DNA from: Oenococcus sp. UCMA 16435
GTDB taxonomy: Bacteria; Bacillota; Bacilli; Lactobacillales; Lactobacillaceae
Assembly (NCBI GenBank): GCA_004010835.2
Contig: CP030868.2
Location: 1,240,001-1,304,000, forward strand
DNA: 64,000 nt
Direction: 5' to 3'
This document shows positions 42,515 to 52,297 of the stretch, in pieces. The stretch's first letter is position 1. Every line of letters starts with the position of its first letter. A program made the translations under genes and the position numbers. The notes under the pieces are model-generated. The model saw only the letters and a list, made by a program, of their open reading frames with translations, searched no databases and was not told the origin of the DNA.

Positions 42515-44863
42515 ATGAAAGAGTGGAAACGAGTATTTAGAAATAAAGGTTTGGCATTTTTGTTAATCGGAATTATGTTTGTGCCGGCCTTGTATGCCGT
42601 TATCTTCTTATCGTCGATGTGGAATGCTTATGGCAAGGCTGGCGATCTGCCGGTTGCAGTTGTCAACAACGATAAAGGGACAACTTATCAAGGCAAAAAA
42701 ATTAATCTTGGCAGCAAAATCAAGAAACAATTGTTAAAAAACAATGAACTCGATTTTCACTCTGCGAATAAAAAAGAGGCGAATAAACGTTTATCAGACG
42801 GAAAATATTATATGTTGATCACGATTCCGAAAAACTTTTCCGCCAGTTCGACGACTGTTCTAAGCAAAAATCCGCAAGCTATCTCAATTAAATATGTACA
42901 TAATTCCGGTCTAAACTTTATCGCTGATAAAATGACGGAATCTGCTTCGCATGAAATTACGGCAACAGTTGAGAGCCAAATTCAAAAAACTTATTCCAAA
43001 CAGCTTCTTTCCGGTTTGAAGAAAAGCAAAAACGGCATGAATAAAGCAGCCAATGGCGGTCAAACTTTATCGAATGGTCTTGGCCAACTTTATTCAGGGA
43101 CAACGACTGCAATGAATGGAAGCCAAACGATTACAAACGGATTGAATCAAGCTTCCAGCAATTTGCCAACCATGAGTTCGGGCGCTTCACAACTAGCATC
43201 GGGTAATTCGGAGCTTTCGAGCAGTTTGGCAGCTGTCGCCGAGTCGATTGACAGCAAACAGGCTGCCAGCAAATCACAAATTGATCAATTAACTAGCGGA
43301 TTAAATCAATTAACTGCCGGACTTAAACAATTATCATCACTGCCGACAACTCTGCCGCAATCTCCCGATGAACAAAAAATCGAAAACAGTATGAATCAGA
43401 TCAAAAGCAGTCTGACGACTACCGGTACAGCAACAAAATCGGCCGCTGCCTCGATTCAATCGGCTGGAGCTTCGGCAACTTCAGCTGGAAGCGATATTCA
43501 ATCGGCTGGAGCTTCGGCAACAAAAATAGAAGCCGATCTTCAAAAAGCTGAAACTAGTAGTGAAAGTATAAAGGATTTAATAAGCAGCTTGAATAAAACC
43601 GATCCAACTTTAGCAAAAGAATTTGAGGCAGACTTCGATAGTGTTGGCAGTTCATTGAGTGATGCCGGTAGCAACCTTGGTGATGTCTCTTCTTCGCTAA
43701 CCTCCGCAGGAAACAATATCAAAGCGGTTGGTCCCTCTCTTTCCAGCGCCGGCAACCAATTGAGCTCAATCGGCGACAGTACAAGTTCAGCCGGTAGTTC
43801 CTTACAAACTGTCGCGACGCAGTTGAATACTTTGCAGCAGATGCTGCCTTTACTAAAAGAACTTGAAAACAAATTACCCGAACTAAAAAAATTAGGTACA
43901 CAGGGACCGACAGCCACTTCCGGAGCAGTGTCGGCAATTGAGAACCTTGAGAGTAGTCTTTCGACAATTTCCAGTGGAATAAAAAACCAGGCTGTTCCTG
44001 CAAGTAATAAACTCGCCAATGGAGCCAGCCAATTATATTCTGGTTTCAATACACTACAGTCTGGCGTTGATAAACTTTCAAGTGGTTCAAACAGTTTGAC
44101 AAGCGGCTTAAAGACATTGACCTCAAGCACACAGACCGCTCAAAGTGGTAGTCAAAAATTAACTGATCAATTGCGTAGTGGTACGAAGAAGTTAGCTGCA
44201 ATTTCAACCAAGCAGGTTAATGTTAAACATTTGTCCAAACCTTTAGCAGCCAGTGACTCGGATACTCATAAAGTTCCGAATATGGGGACCGGGTTGTCTC
44301 CTTATATGATTGCTGTTGGCTTGTTTGTTGGTGCTTTGGCAACTGGTATTTTTTACAATTTAAACGAAGTTGAATATAAACCAAGAACTGTTCGAGAATG
44401 GTTTTTCCAAAAAGCAACGGTCTTTATCACGATTGCCATTGCTCAAGGCTTGATTGTGATTAGCGGCTTAATTATCTTTGATGGTTTAGAGCCTAATAAA
44501 GTTGGGATGACTTTTCTAGTTGCAATCATTTCGGCCTTGGCATATATGCTCTTTATTTTAATGATGAATTTGTTTTTTGGCCACGTGGGTTCGGCGATTG
44601 CCTTGGTTCTATTGGTGCTCCAACTTTCCGGATCGGCCGGGACTTATCCGATTCAACTTTCAAATGCTTTCTTTGAAGCGATTCATCCCTATCTGCCAAT
44701 GACATACACGGTTGAAGCTTTGAGAAAGACGATTTCTTTAAATGCAAATCCTACTTTCGATTTGATTGTATTGTTAATTTTTGGTCTTGTTAGTCTTACT
44801 TTAATGTTAATTGGTATGACAATCAGGCGCAGCAAATTAGTTGAAACATCTCTTGTTAATTGA
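42515..44863 (+). CDS. YhgE/Pip-like ABC-2 type membrane protein
   Basis: A 782-residue protein with one N-terminal TM helix, a long extracellular part (about 40-585), and five or so C-terminal TM helices (from GLSPYMIAVGLFVGAL). The outer part is Ser/Ala/Gln-rich with short heptad-like repeats (SAGASATSAG, LSSAGNQLSSIG, LYSGFNTLQSGVDKLSSG), typical of YhgE/Pip proteins. These are linked to phage infection (Pip), to ESAT-6-type secretion and to drug or peptide export. Controlled by the adjacent TetR. AAAGGAA precedes the start. Confidence 0.9.
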   Translation: MKEWKRVFRNKGLAFLLIGIMFVPALYAVIFLSSMWNAYGKAGDLPVAVVNNDKGTTYQGKKINLGSKIKKQLLKNNELDFHSANKKEANKRLSDGKYYMLITIPKNFSASSTTVLSKNPQAISIKYVHNSGLNFIADKMTESASHEITATVESQIQKTYSKQLLSGLKKSKNGMNKAANGGQTLSNGLGQLYSGTTTAMNGSQTITNGLNQASSNLPTMSSGASQLASGNSELSSSLAAVAESIDSKQAASKSQIDQLTSGLNQLTAGLKQLSSLPTTLPQSPDEQKIENSMNQIKSSLTTTGTATKSAAASIQSAGASATSAGSDIQSAGASATKIEADLQKAETSSESIKDLISSLNKTDPTLAKEFEADFDSVGSSLSDAGSNLGDVSSSLTSAGNNIKAVGPSLSSAGNQLSSIGDSTSSAGSSLQTVATQLNTLQQMLPLLKELENKLPELKKLGTQGPTATSGAVSAIENLESSLSTISSGIKNQAVPASNKLANGASQLYSGFNTLQSGVDKLSSGSNSLTSGLKTLTSSTQTAQSGSQKLTDQLRSGTKKLAAISTKQVNVKHLSKPLAASDSDTHKVPNMGTGLSPYMIAVGLFVGALATGIFYNLNEVEYKPRTVREWFFQKATVFITIAIAQGLIVISGLIIFDGLEPNKVGMTFLVAIISALAYMLFILMMNLFFGHVGSAIALVLLVLQLSGSAGTYPIQLSNAFFEAIHPYLPMTYTVEALRKTISLNANPTFDLIVLLIFGLVSLTLMLIGMTIRRSKLVETSLVN
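43454..43521 (+). repeat. 26-bp exact direct repeat inside yhgE-like gene
   Basis: Two identical 26-bp copies (43454-43479 and 43496-43521), 42 bp apart from start to start, encode IQSAGASAT twice. The in-frame 42-bp unit could expand or contract by slippage without breaking the gene. Confidence 0.9.
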
Positions 44864-44884
44864 TCGCCTATTAAATATTTTTGA

Positions 44885-44933
44885 TAATAAAAACAGACAC
44901 GGGAAATTCAAATCACTGTGTCTGTTTTTATTA
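44885..44933 (+). terminator. Strong terminator after yhgE-like gene
   Basis: A perfect 16-bp stem (44885-44900 with 44918-44933) containing AAAAACAGACAC/GTGTCTGTTTTT, with a 17-nt loop and T-rich right arm. Confidence 0.93.
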
Positions 44934-44976
44934 AAATAAGCTTTCAACTATTTGAATAAATTGATAGACTCTAGCT

Positions 44977-46365
44977 ATGAAGGAAAATTTGATCCTTGAT
45001 ACAGATGCTTATAAATTGACGCATCATCTGCAATATCCAAAAGATCTGACAAAATTGTATTCTTACGCTGAGGCACGGCCCGGCAGCCAGTTTAATACTG
45101 TTTCCTGGTTTGGTCTTCAAATGGTTATTGCCGATCATTTGTTAGGCAGGATTACTAATGAAATGATTGATGAAGCCGAGGAATTTAGTTTTTTGACCTT
45201 TGGTAATCATCATTTTTTTAATCGAGAAGTTTGGGAACAGGTTCGTGATTTGGGTTATTTGCCAATTAAAATTATGGAATTGCCCGAAGGTATCGAAGTC
45301 CCGATATCGACACCATTATTGACACTTGAATCGACCAAGTCTTGGTTTGCAACAACTTTAAATGCTTTGGAGTCAGTCTTGATGCATGTTTGGTATCCAA
45401 CGACAATTTCGACTAATTCTATGTATATTAAAAAAGCTTTGTTGCCTTTATTTGAAAAATCCGGAAGTCCTACTGGCCTTGAGTTGGCAGTCAATGATTT
45501 CGGTTTGCGTGGAGCTTCTAGCTTGCAATCGGCACAACGTGGCGGAGCGGCACATCTATTACATTTTCGTGGTTCGGATAATTTAGCTGCCGATAAAGTT
45601 ATCGCTGATGTATATGGGTTTAAAGGTCGTGCATTGTCAGTTTGGGCAACTGAACACTCGGTAGCGACTTCCTATGGACCTGATCATGGTGAAGTCGATT
45701 ATGTAAATAGCCAGTTGAATCGAGCAGGTGATAACGACATTATTTCAATTGTGATTGATTCCTATGATTCGATTAATTTTGTTCGCAATGTTATTGGTTC
45801 TAAAGAGATTAAAGATCGGATTATCAAACGCGACGGCAGAATAGTTTTGCGGCCGGATTCCGGTGAACCTCAAGAAATAGATCTTCAAGTTCTGGATATT
45901 CTTGCTGATATTTTTGGTAGCAGCGTTAACGATAAAGGTTACAAAGTAATTAACCATAATGTTGGAATTATTCAAGGGGATGGTATGAACCGACAAACAA
46001 TTGTTGAATTATACCGTCATATTCTTCACCAGGGATGGTCGGCTGATAATTTGATTGTTGGTTCTGGCGGTGGTTTGCTACAGGAGGGTTTTGACCGTGA
46101 TACAGAACGTTTTGCGATTAAAGCATCTTATGGAGAACTTGGCAAAGGCCATGGTTTCTTTATTCAAAAGCACCCGAAGCAAGACCCGACAAAAAACTCT
46201 AAATCAGGTCGTTTTAAAGTAATTCGTGATTCTAATCGTCGGATCAGGACTGTTGGCATCGATGCCGATGGCGACAATCTTTTAAAAATAATTTACGAAG
46301 ATGGTAATTTTTATCCTGATAACTTTCAGGAAATTTTAAAAAGAGCGAATATTTCGCTTGATTGA
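44977..46365 (+). CDS. nadV: Nicotinamide phosphoribosyltransferase (NAMPT type)
   Basis: The 462-residue protein resembles NadV/NAMPT, making NMN from nicotinamide and PRPP. Its N-terminus LDTDAYKLTHHLQYP, YSYAEARPGSQF, DFGLRGASS (active site loop), ATEHSVATSYG with the catalytic His, RPDSGEP and GIIQGDGMN are consistent. It bypasses nicotinamide deamidation in NAD salvage. No Shine-Dalgarno; TAGACT (44965-44970) is 6 nt before the ATG. The strong terminator upstream means it needs its own promoter. Confidence 0.93.
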   Translation: MKENLILDTDAYKLTHHLQYPKDLTKLYSYAEARPGSQFNTVSWFGLQMVIADHLLGRITNEMIDEAEEFSFLTFGNHHFFNREVWEQVRDLGYLPIKIMELPEGIEVPISTPLLTLESTKSWFATTLNALESVLMHVWYPTTISTNSMYIKKALLPLFEKSGSPTGLELAVNDFGLRGASSLQSAQRGGAAHLLHFRGSDNLAADKVIADVYGFKGRALSVWATEHSVATSYGPDHGEVDYVNSQLNRAGDNDIISIVIDSYDSINFVRNVIGSKEIKDRIIKRDGRIVLRPDSGEPQEIDLQVLDILADIFGSSVNDKGYKVINHNVGIIQGDGMNRQTIVELYRHILHQGWSADNLIVGSGGGLLQEGFDRDTERFAIKASYGELGKGHGFFIQKHPKQDPTKNSKSGRFKVIRDSNRRIRTVGIDADGDNLLKIIYEDGNFYPDNFQEILKRANISLD

Positions 46366-46382
46366 TATTTAAAAGGGAGCAT

Positions 46383-46952
46383 ATGAAAGTAGTAGTTGGA
46401 TTAGGAAATGTTGGCGAGAAATATGCTCATAATCGGCATAACGTTGGTTTTATGGCTGTTGATGAATTAGCAGCACGTTTACAGACTAATTTCTCTCTTA
46501 AACAAAATTTACATGCTTTTGTTGCTTCTACACATGTTGAAGAACAAAAGGTTTATCTTATTAAACCGACAACAATGATGAATGATTCCGGGATTGCTGT
46601 AAAGGCTGTTTTGGATTATTTTGGTGGAAATGTAAACGATTTAATTGTCTTTGTAGATGATATTGATCGTGATTATGGACAGCTTAGAATAAAAAAAACC
46701 GGAGCTTCCGGTGGCCATAATGGTTTAAAATCAATCGTTTCACAAATTGCTAGTCAGGAATTTCTTCGAATTAGGATTGGTACCGGCCGCCCGGCTCATA
46801 ATCCACAAGCTGTTATAAAACATGTACTTGGAGATTTCAGTCCCTTGCAGTTGGAATTAGTCCAGCCGGAAATTGACGATGGCGTATCAGCTGCTCTGGA
46901 TATAATTAACGGAACTGCTTTGAATGTTGTTACGAATCGCTACAATAATTGA
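46383..46952 (+). CDS. pth: Peptidyl-tRNA hydrolase
   Basis: Pth (189 residues from ATG 46383) recycles peptidyl-tRNA. KVVVGLGNVGEKYAHNRHNVGF contains the catalytic His; KPTTMMNDSG, VFVDDIDRDYG (catalytic Asp) and GGHNGLKSIV follow. The ATG after AAGGGAG is clear and better than the upstream ATT/ATG-like start of the longer frame. It heads the classical pth-mfd cluster and overlaps mfd by TGATG. Confidence 0.95.
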   Translation: MKVVVGLGNVGEKYAHNRHNVGFMAVDELAARLQTNFSLKQNLHAFVASTHVEEQKVYLIKPTTMMNDSGIAVKAVLDYFGGNVNDLIVFVDDIDRDYGQLRIKKTGASGGHNGLKSIVSQIASQEFLRIRIGTGRPAHNPQAVIKHVLGDFSPLQLELVQPEIDDGVSAALDIINGTALNVVTNRYNN

Positions 46953-49900
46953 TGATGCACTCATTAACAGATTTTATTAGTCATTTGCCTTTAATTGAAA
47001 AAATCATTTCCAATCAGGCAGATCGAACTTCAACACAATTAATTAGTGGAGTTAACGATACCCCCAAGGCTGCTTTAGTCGCTGGGGTTTTTGCGCGCTT
47101 AAATTCAGAGAAAAGTCGAAAAAAGATCCTTCTTTTAACCGACACACAATTTCGAGCAGACCAATTGACCACTGATTTAGAAGCACTGCTCGAAGACAAA
47201 AGTGTTTTTGAAATGCAGTCGGAGGAATCATTAGCAACGGAAACAGCTGTTGCATCGCGTGATTCGGACTTAAGTCGTGTTTTGGCTTTACGAGCCTTAC
47301 TATCTCAGGAAAACTCAATTATAATCGTCCCTCTTGCCGGTTTATCGCGTCGTTACCCGGCGCCGGATTTTTTCCGGCAGGCAGTTTTAGAATTCAAGAT
47401 TTCAGATTCTTACCCACAAGATCAACTGGCAAAAAAACTGGTTGAAATGGGTTATGGAAAACAAACATTGGTGGCTAATCCCGGTGAATTTTCAGTTCGT
47501 GGCGAAATTGTTGATATTTACCCAATTAATTTCGATGAACCGATCCGGTTGGATTTCTTTGATGATGAATTGGAATCAATGCGAACTTTTAATGCCGATT
47601 CGCAAAAGTCGCTGAACAAAATTAAACAAGCTTCTGTTTCGCCGGTTTCTGATTTTCTTTTGCCGCGAGCCGAGTTTACCGAAGATCTTAAACAACTTGA
47701 GCAGGCTTTTATTGATTATCGAAATAAGCTAAAAGGTGCTGAAAAGAAAAAACTGACAGAATTTTTTAATCCATTATTGGAGGCAGCTAAACATTTTTCT
47801 TATGGCCATGAGCTGTTACCTTTTTCTGAGTTTTTTTTGAAACATTCAATATTTGAATATCTTCAGTCTGACGATTTGATTTTGATTGACGATTTTGCCC
47901 GAATTAATGATCAAACAAATATTCAAGAGCAAAAAAATGCTGAATGGGCTACTGATCGTTTGCGCGAATTTAAATTGCTTCCCAATTTAAAAGTAAAAAT
48001 TGACGGAATTAATTTAATTAAGAAGGCCCAACAGAAGCTTTCAAAAAAGATTCAGAAGTTTGTGAATCCAAAGATATACCTCAGTAATCTAACACGTGGG
48101 CTAGCCGGGATTACATTTACGAGCCGAACCGAATTGATTACTCGACAGATGCAGCAATATTTTGGACAAATGCCGGCTTTGAAGTTGGATTTGGAATCCT
48201 ATCGGAAACGTAATTTCACAGTTTTGCTACAAGCCAGCAACCGTGAACGTTTATTGTCTTTGCAGAGAACTTTGCATGATTTTGGGATGAACTTCGCAAT
48301 CAGCGATGATATTTTAGCCGGAACAGCTCAATTACAGATCGGTAGTTTGTCCCATGGTTTTGAACTTCCGGAAGAAAAAATTGTTGTCATGACTGAGGCG
48401 GAGTTATTTGCCAAAGTTAAAAAACGAGTACCTCGTCATCAAACTTTTTCTAATGCCGAGAGAATTACAAGTTACACGGAATTAAAACCGGGTGATTATG
48501 TTGTTCATGTGAATCACGGGATCGGCCGTTATGAGGGCCTGACGACGCTTGAAGCTAATGGTGGCAAGCAGGATTATATTACAATTGCCTATGCTCAAAA
48601 GGCAAAGATTTTTATTCCGGTTACACATTTGAATTTGGTACAAAAATATATTGGTGCCGCAGATGGCAGACCAAAGATTAATTCTCTAAATTCGACCGAC
48701 TGGGCCAAAACCAAGCGACGTGTGACTGCCAAAGTAGAGGACATTGCTGATGAATTAATTGCTTTATATTCAAAACGCGAGGGCGAGGTCGGCTACGCGT
48801 TTTCTGTTGATGATCAAAAACAGCAGGAGTTCGATGATGATTTTGCTTATCCGGAAACAGTTGACCAACTGCGTTCGATTAAAGAAATAAAAGCTGACAT
48901 GGAAAATAAAAAACCAATGGATCGTCTTTTGGTTGGAGATGTTGGTTTCGGAAAAACCGAAGTTGCTTTTCGAGCAGCTTTTAAAGCAATCGAGGATCAT
49001 AAACAGGTTGCCTTTTTGACACCGACAACAATTTTATCCCAACAGCATTATCAAACGGCCATCGAACGATTTTCAGATTTTCCGGAAATTAGAATTGCAA
49101 TGTTATCGCGTTTCAATACTGTTGGGCAGAATAAAGAGGTTATTAAGAAATTAAAAGCTCATCAACTTGATATGGTTATCGGAACCCACCGTTTATTATC
49201 CAAAGACGTTGCTTTTGAAGATCTCGGTTTGCTTATCATTGATGAAGAACAGCGTTTTGGTGTTAAGCATAAGGAAAAAATCAAGCAGTTAAGAGCCGAT
49301 GTTGATGTTTTGACTTTAACGGCAACACCGATTCCAAGAACTTTAAATATGGCATTGGTTGGGGCACGTGATTTATCAGTTTTGGAAACACCGCCTGCTA
49401 ATCGTTTCCCGATTCAAACTTATGTTCTAGAAGAAAATTGGCCAGTTATTGCTGATGCGATTGAAAAGGAGTTGTCTCGGGGAGGCCAAACTTTCTTTTT
49501 GCATAATCGAGTCCAGGATATTGAGCGAACTGTTGGCGAGGTGCAAAGAATTGTTCCTGATGCCAATGTTGGCTATATTCATGGGCAGATGAACGAGACG
49601 CAACTGGAAGATGTTTTAATGGACTTTTTGAACGGTATTTACGATGTTTTGGTTACGACTACCATTATTGAAACAGGGGTCGATATTCCTAATGCCAATA
49701 CTTTAATTGTTGAAAATTCAGAACAGTTTGGACTATCACAGCTTTATCAATTGCGTGGTCGAATCGGTCGTTCTAATCGACTGGCTTATGCCTACTTCAC
49801 TTATCCAGGCGATCGGCAACCAAGTGAAGACGCCCAAAAACGTTTGGAAGCAATTCGCGATTTTACAGAATTAGGTTCTGGTTTTAAACTGGCAATGCGT

Positions 49901-50518
49901 GATTTATCAATTCGTGGTGCCGGCGATCTTTTAGGAAAGCAGCAGCATGGCTTTATTGATTCGGTTGGCTATGAACTTTACCAGCAGATGCTTCAAGAGG
50001 CGGTTGCTCAAAAGCAGGGCAAAGGTAAAAAAATTCTGCAGACGAATGCAGAAATCGTTCTTAATATCGAGGCTCTTTTACCGGATGATTATGTTAGTGA
50101 TTCTTCTCAAAAGGTAGAACTTTATCAGCGAATTAGAAAATCACGTACGGACGAACAGTTTAACGAAGTTCGTCAAGATTTAATTGACCGTTTTGGTCCA
50201 ATTCCTGACCTAGTTGATAATCTTTTTGCTTTGGCACACTTGAAAAATGCAACCGACGCGGCTAATGTGGTTAATCTTCACGGTGATGACTCTCAGATCA
50301 GAATTATTTTTAGCAAAAAGGCCAGTCAAATTCTTGCTGGGGAAACAATCTTCAAAACTTTAAAGGAATTGCCTTACAAGGTTCGTGTCAAAGCTGTTGA
50401 CGATCAGAAACTGCAATTGACAGTTATTTTGAACGGAGATAAAAAACTTGTCTATATTGACAAAATAACCAAATATCTTGAATCGGTTTATAAGGAGCTT
50501 AAAAATGCGCTTAGATAA
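46952..50518 (+). CDS. mfd: Transcription-repair coupling factor Mfd
   Basis: Mfd (about 1188 residues) is a DNA translocase that removes RNA polymerase stalled at lesions and recruits UvrA. It has the UvrB-like N-terminal domain (about 1-350), the RNA polymerase interaction domain (ELKPGDYVVHVNHGIGRYEG, about 500-560), and RecG-like helicase motifs: Walker A GDVGFGKTEVAFRAA, DEEQ box IIDEEQRFGVKH, and TATPIPRTL. Start is ATG 46952 or 46955, coupled to the pth stop. The full domain set is intact. Confidence 0.97.
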   Translation: MMHSLTDFISHLPLIEKIISNQADRTSTQLISGVNDTPKAALVAGVFARLNSEKSRKKILLLTDTQFRADQLTTDLEALLEDKSVFEMQSEESLATETAVASRDSDLSRVLALRALLSQENSIIIVPLAGLSRRYPAPDFFRQAVLEFKISDSYPQDQLAKKLVEMGYGKQTLVANPGEFSVRGEIVDIYPINFDEPIRLDFFDDELESMRTFNADSQKSLNKIKQASVSPVSDFLLPRAEFTEDLKQLEQAFIDYRNKLKGAEKKKLTEFFNPLLEAAKHFSYGHELLPFSEFFLKHSIFEYLQSDDLILIDDFARINDQTNIQEQKNAEWATDRLREFKLLPNLKVKIDGINLIKKAQQKLSKKIQKFVNPKIYLSNLTRGLAGITFTSRTELITRQMQQYFGQMPALKLDLESYRKRNFTVLLQASNRERLLSLQRTLHDFGMNFAISDDILAGTAQLQIGSLSHGFELPEEKIVVMTEAELFAKVKKRVPRHQTFSNAERITSYTELKPGDYVVHVNHGIGRYEGLTTLEANGGKQDYITIAYAQKAKIFIPVTHLNLVQKYIGAADGRPKINSLNSTDWAKTKRRVTAKVEDIADELIALYSKREGEVGYAFSVDDQKQQEFDDDFAYPETVDQLRSIKEIKADMENKKPMDRLLVGDVGFGKTEVAFRAAFKAIEDHKQVAFLTPTTILSQQHYQTAIERFSDFPEIRIAMLSRFNTVGQNKEVIKKLKAHQLDMVIGTHRLLSKDVAFEDLGLLIIDEEQRFGVKHKEKIKQLRADVDVLTLTATPIPRTLNMALVGARDLSVLETPPANRFPIQTYVLEENWPVIADAIEKELSRGGQTFFLHNRVQDIERTVGEVQRIVPDANVGYIHGQMNETQLEDVLMDFLNGIYDVLVTTTIIETGVDIPNANTLIVENSEQFGLSQLYQLRGRIGRSNRLAYAYFTYPGDRQPSEDAQKRLEAIRDFTELGSGFKLAMRDLSIRGAGDLLGKQQHGFIDSVGYELYQQMLQEAVAQKQGKGKKILQTNAEIVLNIEALLPDDYVSDSSQKVELYQRIRKSRTDEQFNEVRQDLIDRFGPIPDLVDNLFALAHLKNATDAANVVNLHGDDSQIRIIFSKKASQILAGETIFKTLKELPYKVRVKAVDDQKLQLTVILNGDKKLVYIDKITKYLESVYKELKNALR

Positions 50519-50765
50519 ATATTTAAAAATCAGCCGTTTAATCAAACGTCGAACTTTAGCGAAGGAATTCGCCGATCAAGGACGAATAACAATTAATGGA
50601 AAAATTTCAAAATCCTCGGCTAATGTTGGTGTTGGTGATATTCTAGTTTTGGGATTTGGTGGAAAAATTCTCACAATCAAAGTTATTGATATTGCGGAAA
50701 TTGTTAAAAAAAATGATGCTAGAGAAATGTATGAATTAATTTCTTCGGAAAGCCGCCAACAGTAA
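50505..50765 (+). CDS. rqcP: S4-domain RNA-binding protein RqcP
   Basis: The 86-residue product has a single S4 domain (MRLDKYLKISRLIKRRTLAKEFADQGRI start region, then INGK, KSSANVGVGDIL). RqcP (YlmH/YabO type) works with RqcH in ribosome-associated quality control. The ATG 50505 follows AAGGAGC; the mfd end overlaps by 14 nt. It is in its usual place between mfd and divIC. Confidence 0.93.
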   Translation: MRLDKYLKISRLIKRRTLAKEFADQGRITINGKISKSSANVGVGDILVLGFGGKILTIKVIDIAEIVKKNDAREMYELISSESRQQ

Positions 50766-50878
50766 AATTAATTCTCATTAAAAAATCTTTTATTTTTGTG
50801 GTAATTTGTTAAGATTTATTTTTGATTTCATTAAGATATTTTTATCCTTTAAATCATATGAGATATTAATTTTAAGTA

Positions 50879-51316
50879 ATGGCAACAAATACAGCTCGAC
50901 AACATAAAAGATTTGTGAAAAAGGAAGAAAGCAATCGCCCTAATTTACACTTAGTTCAGCCGAGCACTGCTGCGCAAATTCGTACTGCACAAGCATATAA
51001 TAAGGTACGTGAGAAACATTATCACAAAGAAATTGCCCGCCGCCGTCGTTTAATTGCCTGTGTCGGTGCATTTTTATTTATTTTCTTTTCTTACAACTTA
51101 TTTTCTTCTGCGACCAAGCTTTACACAGCTTCGTCGCAATTAAATCAGGTCAATCAACAGCTGGCCAAGACCAAAACCGAGCATAAGCAATTAAAGGAAA
51201 ACTTAAAACGTTTAAAACAATCTGATTATTTGACTCAATATTTACGTGACAAATACCAGTATTCCAAATCCGGAGAAGTTATTTTTAATTTTACTAAGTC
51301 AACCAATAAAAAATAA
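50879..51316 (+). CDS. divIC: FtsB/DivIC-family septum protein
   Basis: The 145-residue protein has a basic cytosolic part of about 60 residues, one TM helix (RLIACVGAFLFIFFSYNLF, about 60-80), and an extracellular coiled coil (SQLNQVNQQLAKTKTEHKQLKENLKRLKQS), ending in the short domain YLTQYLRDKYQYSKSGEVIF. This is the DivIC/FtsB layout for the divisome. There is no Shine-Dalgarno in the 113-nt gap after rqcP; a weak TATTAA lies 9 nt before the ATG. Confidence 0.9.
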   Translation: MATNTARQHKRFVKKEESNRPNLHLVQPSTAAQIRTAQAYNKVREKHYHKEIARRRRLIACVGAFLFIFFSYNLFSSATKLYTASSQLNQVNQQLAKTKTEHKQLKENLKRLKQSDYLTQYLRDKYQYSKSGEVIFNFTKSTNKK

Positions 51317-51337
51317 CAACTTTTCGGTTGTTATTTT
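51310..51337 (+). terminator. divIC terminator next to tilS start
   Basis: AAAATAACAAC (51310-51320) pairs perfectly with GTTGTTATTTT (51327-51337). Its T-run ends 6 nt before the tilS ATG and includes a TATTTT that might act as a -10 box. Confidence 0.8.
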
Positions 51338-51343
51338 GTATTA

Positions 51344-52243
51344 ATGAGAACTCTTTATCGACAATTTCAATTGAATGTTCAATCACATAAGCTTTTTTCC
51401 GGTAAGCAAAAACTTCTTTTGGCTATTTCCGGAGGAGTTGATTCAACTGTTTTAGCGGATCTTCTTTTTAAATATGAAAGTAATCCGCAATTACATTTAT
51501 TTTTGGTTCACATTGATCATCAATTGAGAACGGATTCGGCAAATGAAACGGAATTAATCGATAGTCAATTTGCAGATCGGGGTCTTCGCGTTTTTCACAA
51601 AAAATGGCCCTTTGAAAAACATCCTGTTAGTGGAATTGAAAATGCTGCTCGTAAGTTTCGTTATAATTTCTATAAACAAATTGCTCTTAAAGTGGGAGCT
51701 GAAAAAATTCTTCTGGCGCAGCATGCAGATGATCAGGCCGAGACCACATTATTGAAAATTATTCGTGGCGGTGATTGGCAGACTGTTTCGGCAATGAGTT
51801 GGTCGCGTCCCTTAGAGATCGATTCGCCGATTGAGGTTGTTCGACCTTTATTAAATGTAGAAAAAGCCGAAATTTATGATTATGCAAAAAAAAATCATTT
51901 AAAATGGATTGAGGATTCAACTAATCGAGATCCGGACTATACAAGTCGAAACCAGATTAGAAACGTTGTTTTACCCGCTTTGAAACAAATTAATCCGAAT
52001 TCTGCCAAAAACATCACTGCTTTTGCAGAACAGATTAGAGAAGTTAATGAGAACCAGCTAATTGAAATGCTAAAAATTTGGTTGCATGATTCAATTGGTT
52101 TCCTACCAATTAAAAGATCTCAGTTAGAACAGTTCGAAAAGCTTTTGAAAAACAAAAAAGAACCGCATGGAGAAATTAACTTAACTAATGGTTTTTCTCT
52201 GATTAAAGATAAAGACGAAATTAAAATTAAAAAAGAAAGGTAA
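51344..52243 (+). CDS. tilS: tRNA(Ile)-lysidine synthetase, short form
   Basis: TilS makes lysidine at C34 of tRNA-Ile2, letting it read AUA. The PP-loop LAISGGVDSTVLADLL and HIDHQLR, QHADDQAETTLLKIIRGGD, and WIEDSTNRDPDYTSRNQIRN are all present. At 299 residues the protein lacks most of the C-terminal tRNA-recognition domain found in 420-460 residue forms. It ends after the helical middle region. The start has no Shine-Dalgarno and follows a terminator by 6 nt. Confidence 0.9.
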   Translation: MRTLYRQFQLNVQSHKLFSGKQKLLLAISGGVDSTVLADLLFKYESNPQLHLFLVHIDHQLRTDSANETELIDSQFADRGLRVFHKKWPFEKHPVSGIENAARKFRYNFYKQIALKVGAEKILLAQHADDQAETTLLKIIRGGDWQTVSAMSWSRPLEIDSPIEVVRPLLNVEKAEIYDYAKKNHLKWIEDSTNRDPDYTSRNQIRNVVLPALKQINPNSAKNITAFAEQIREVNENQLIEMLKIWLHDSIGFLPIKRSQLEQFEKLLKNKKEPHGEINLTNGFSLIKDKDEIKIKKER

Positions 52244-52297
52244 ACATACGATCGCTGTTTCAACGGCGATATTCGTGTTAACATTAAATACAATCAA

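Noticed and set aside
43540..44130. 196-residue minus-strand frame within the yhgE-like gene
   Set aside because: It is antisense to a Ser/Ala-rich repeat region, has no ribosome binding site, and its composition mirrors the sense codons.
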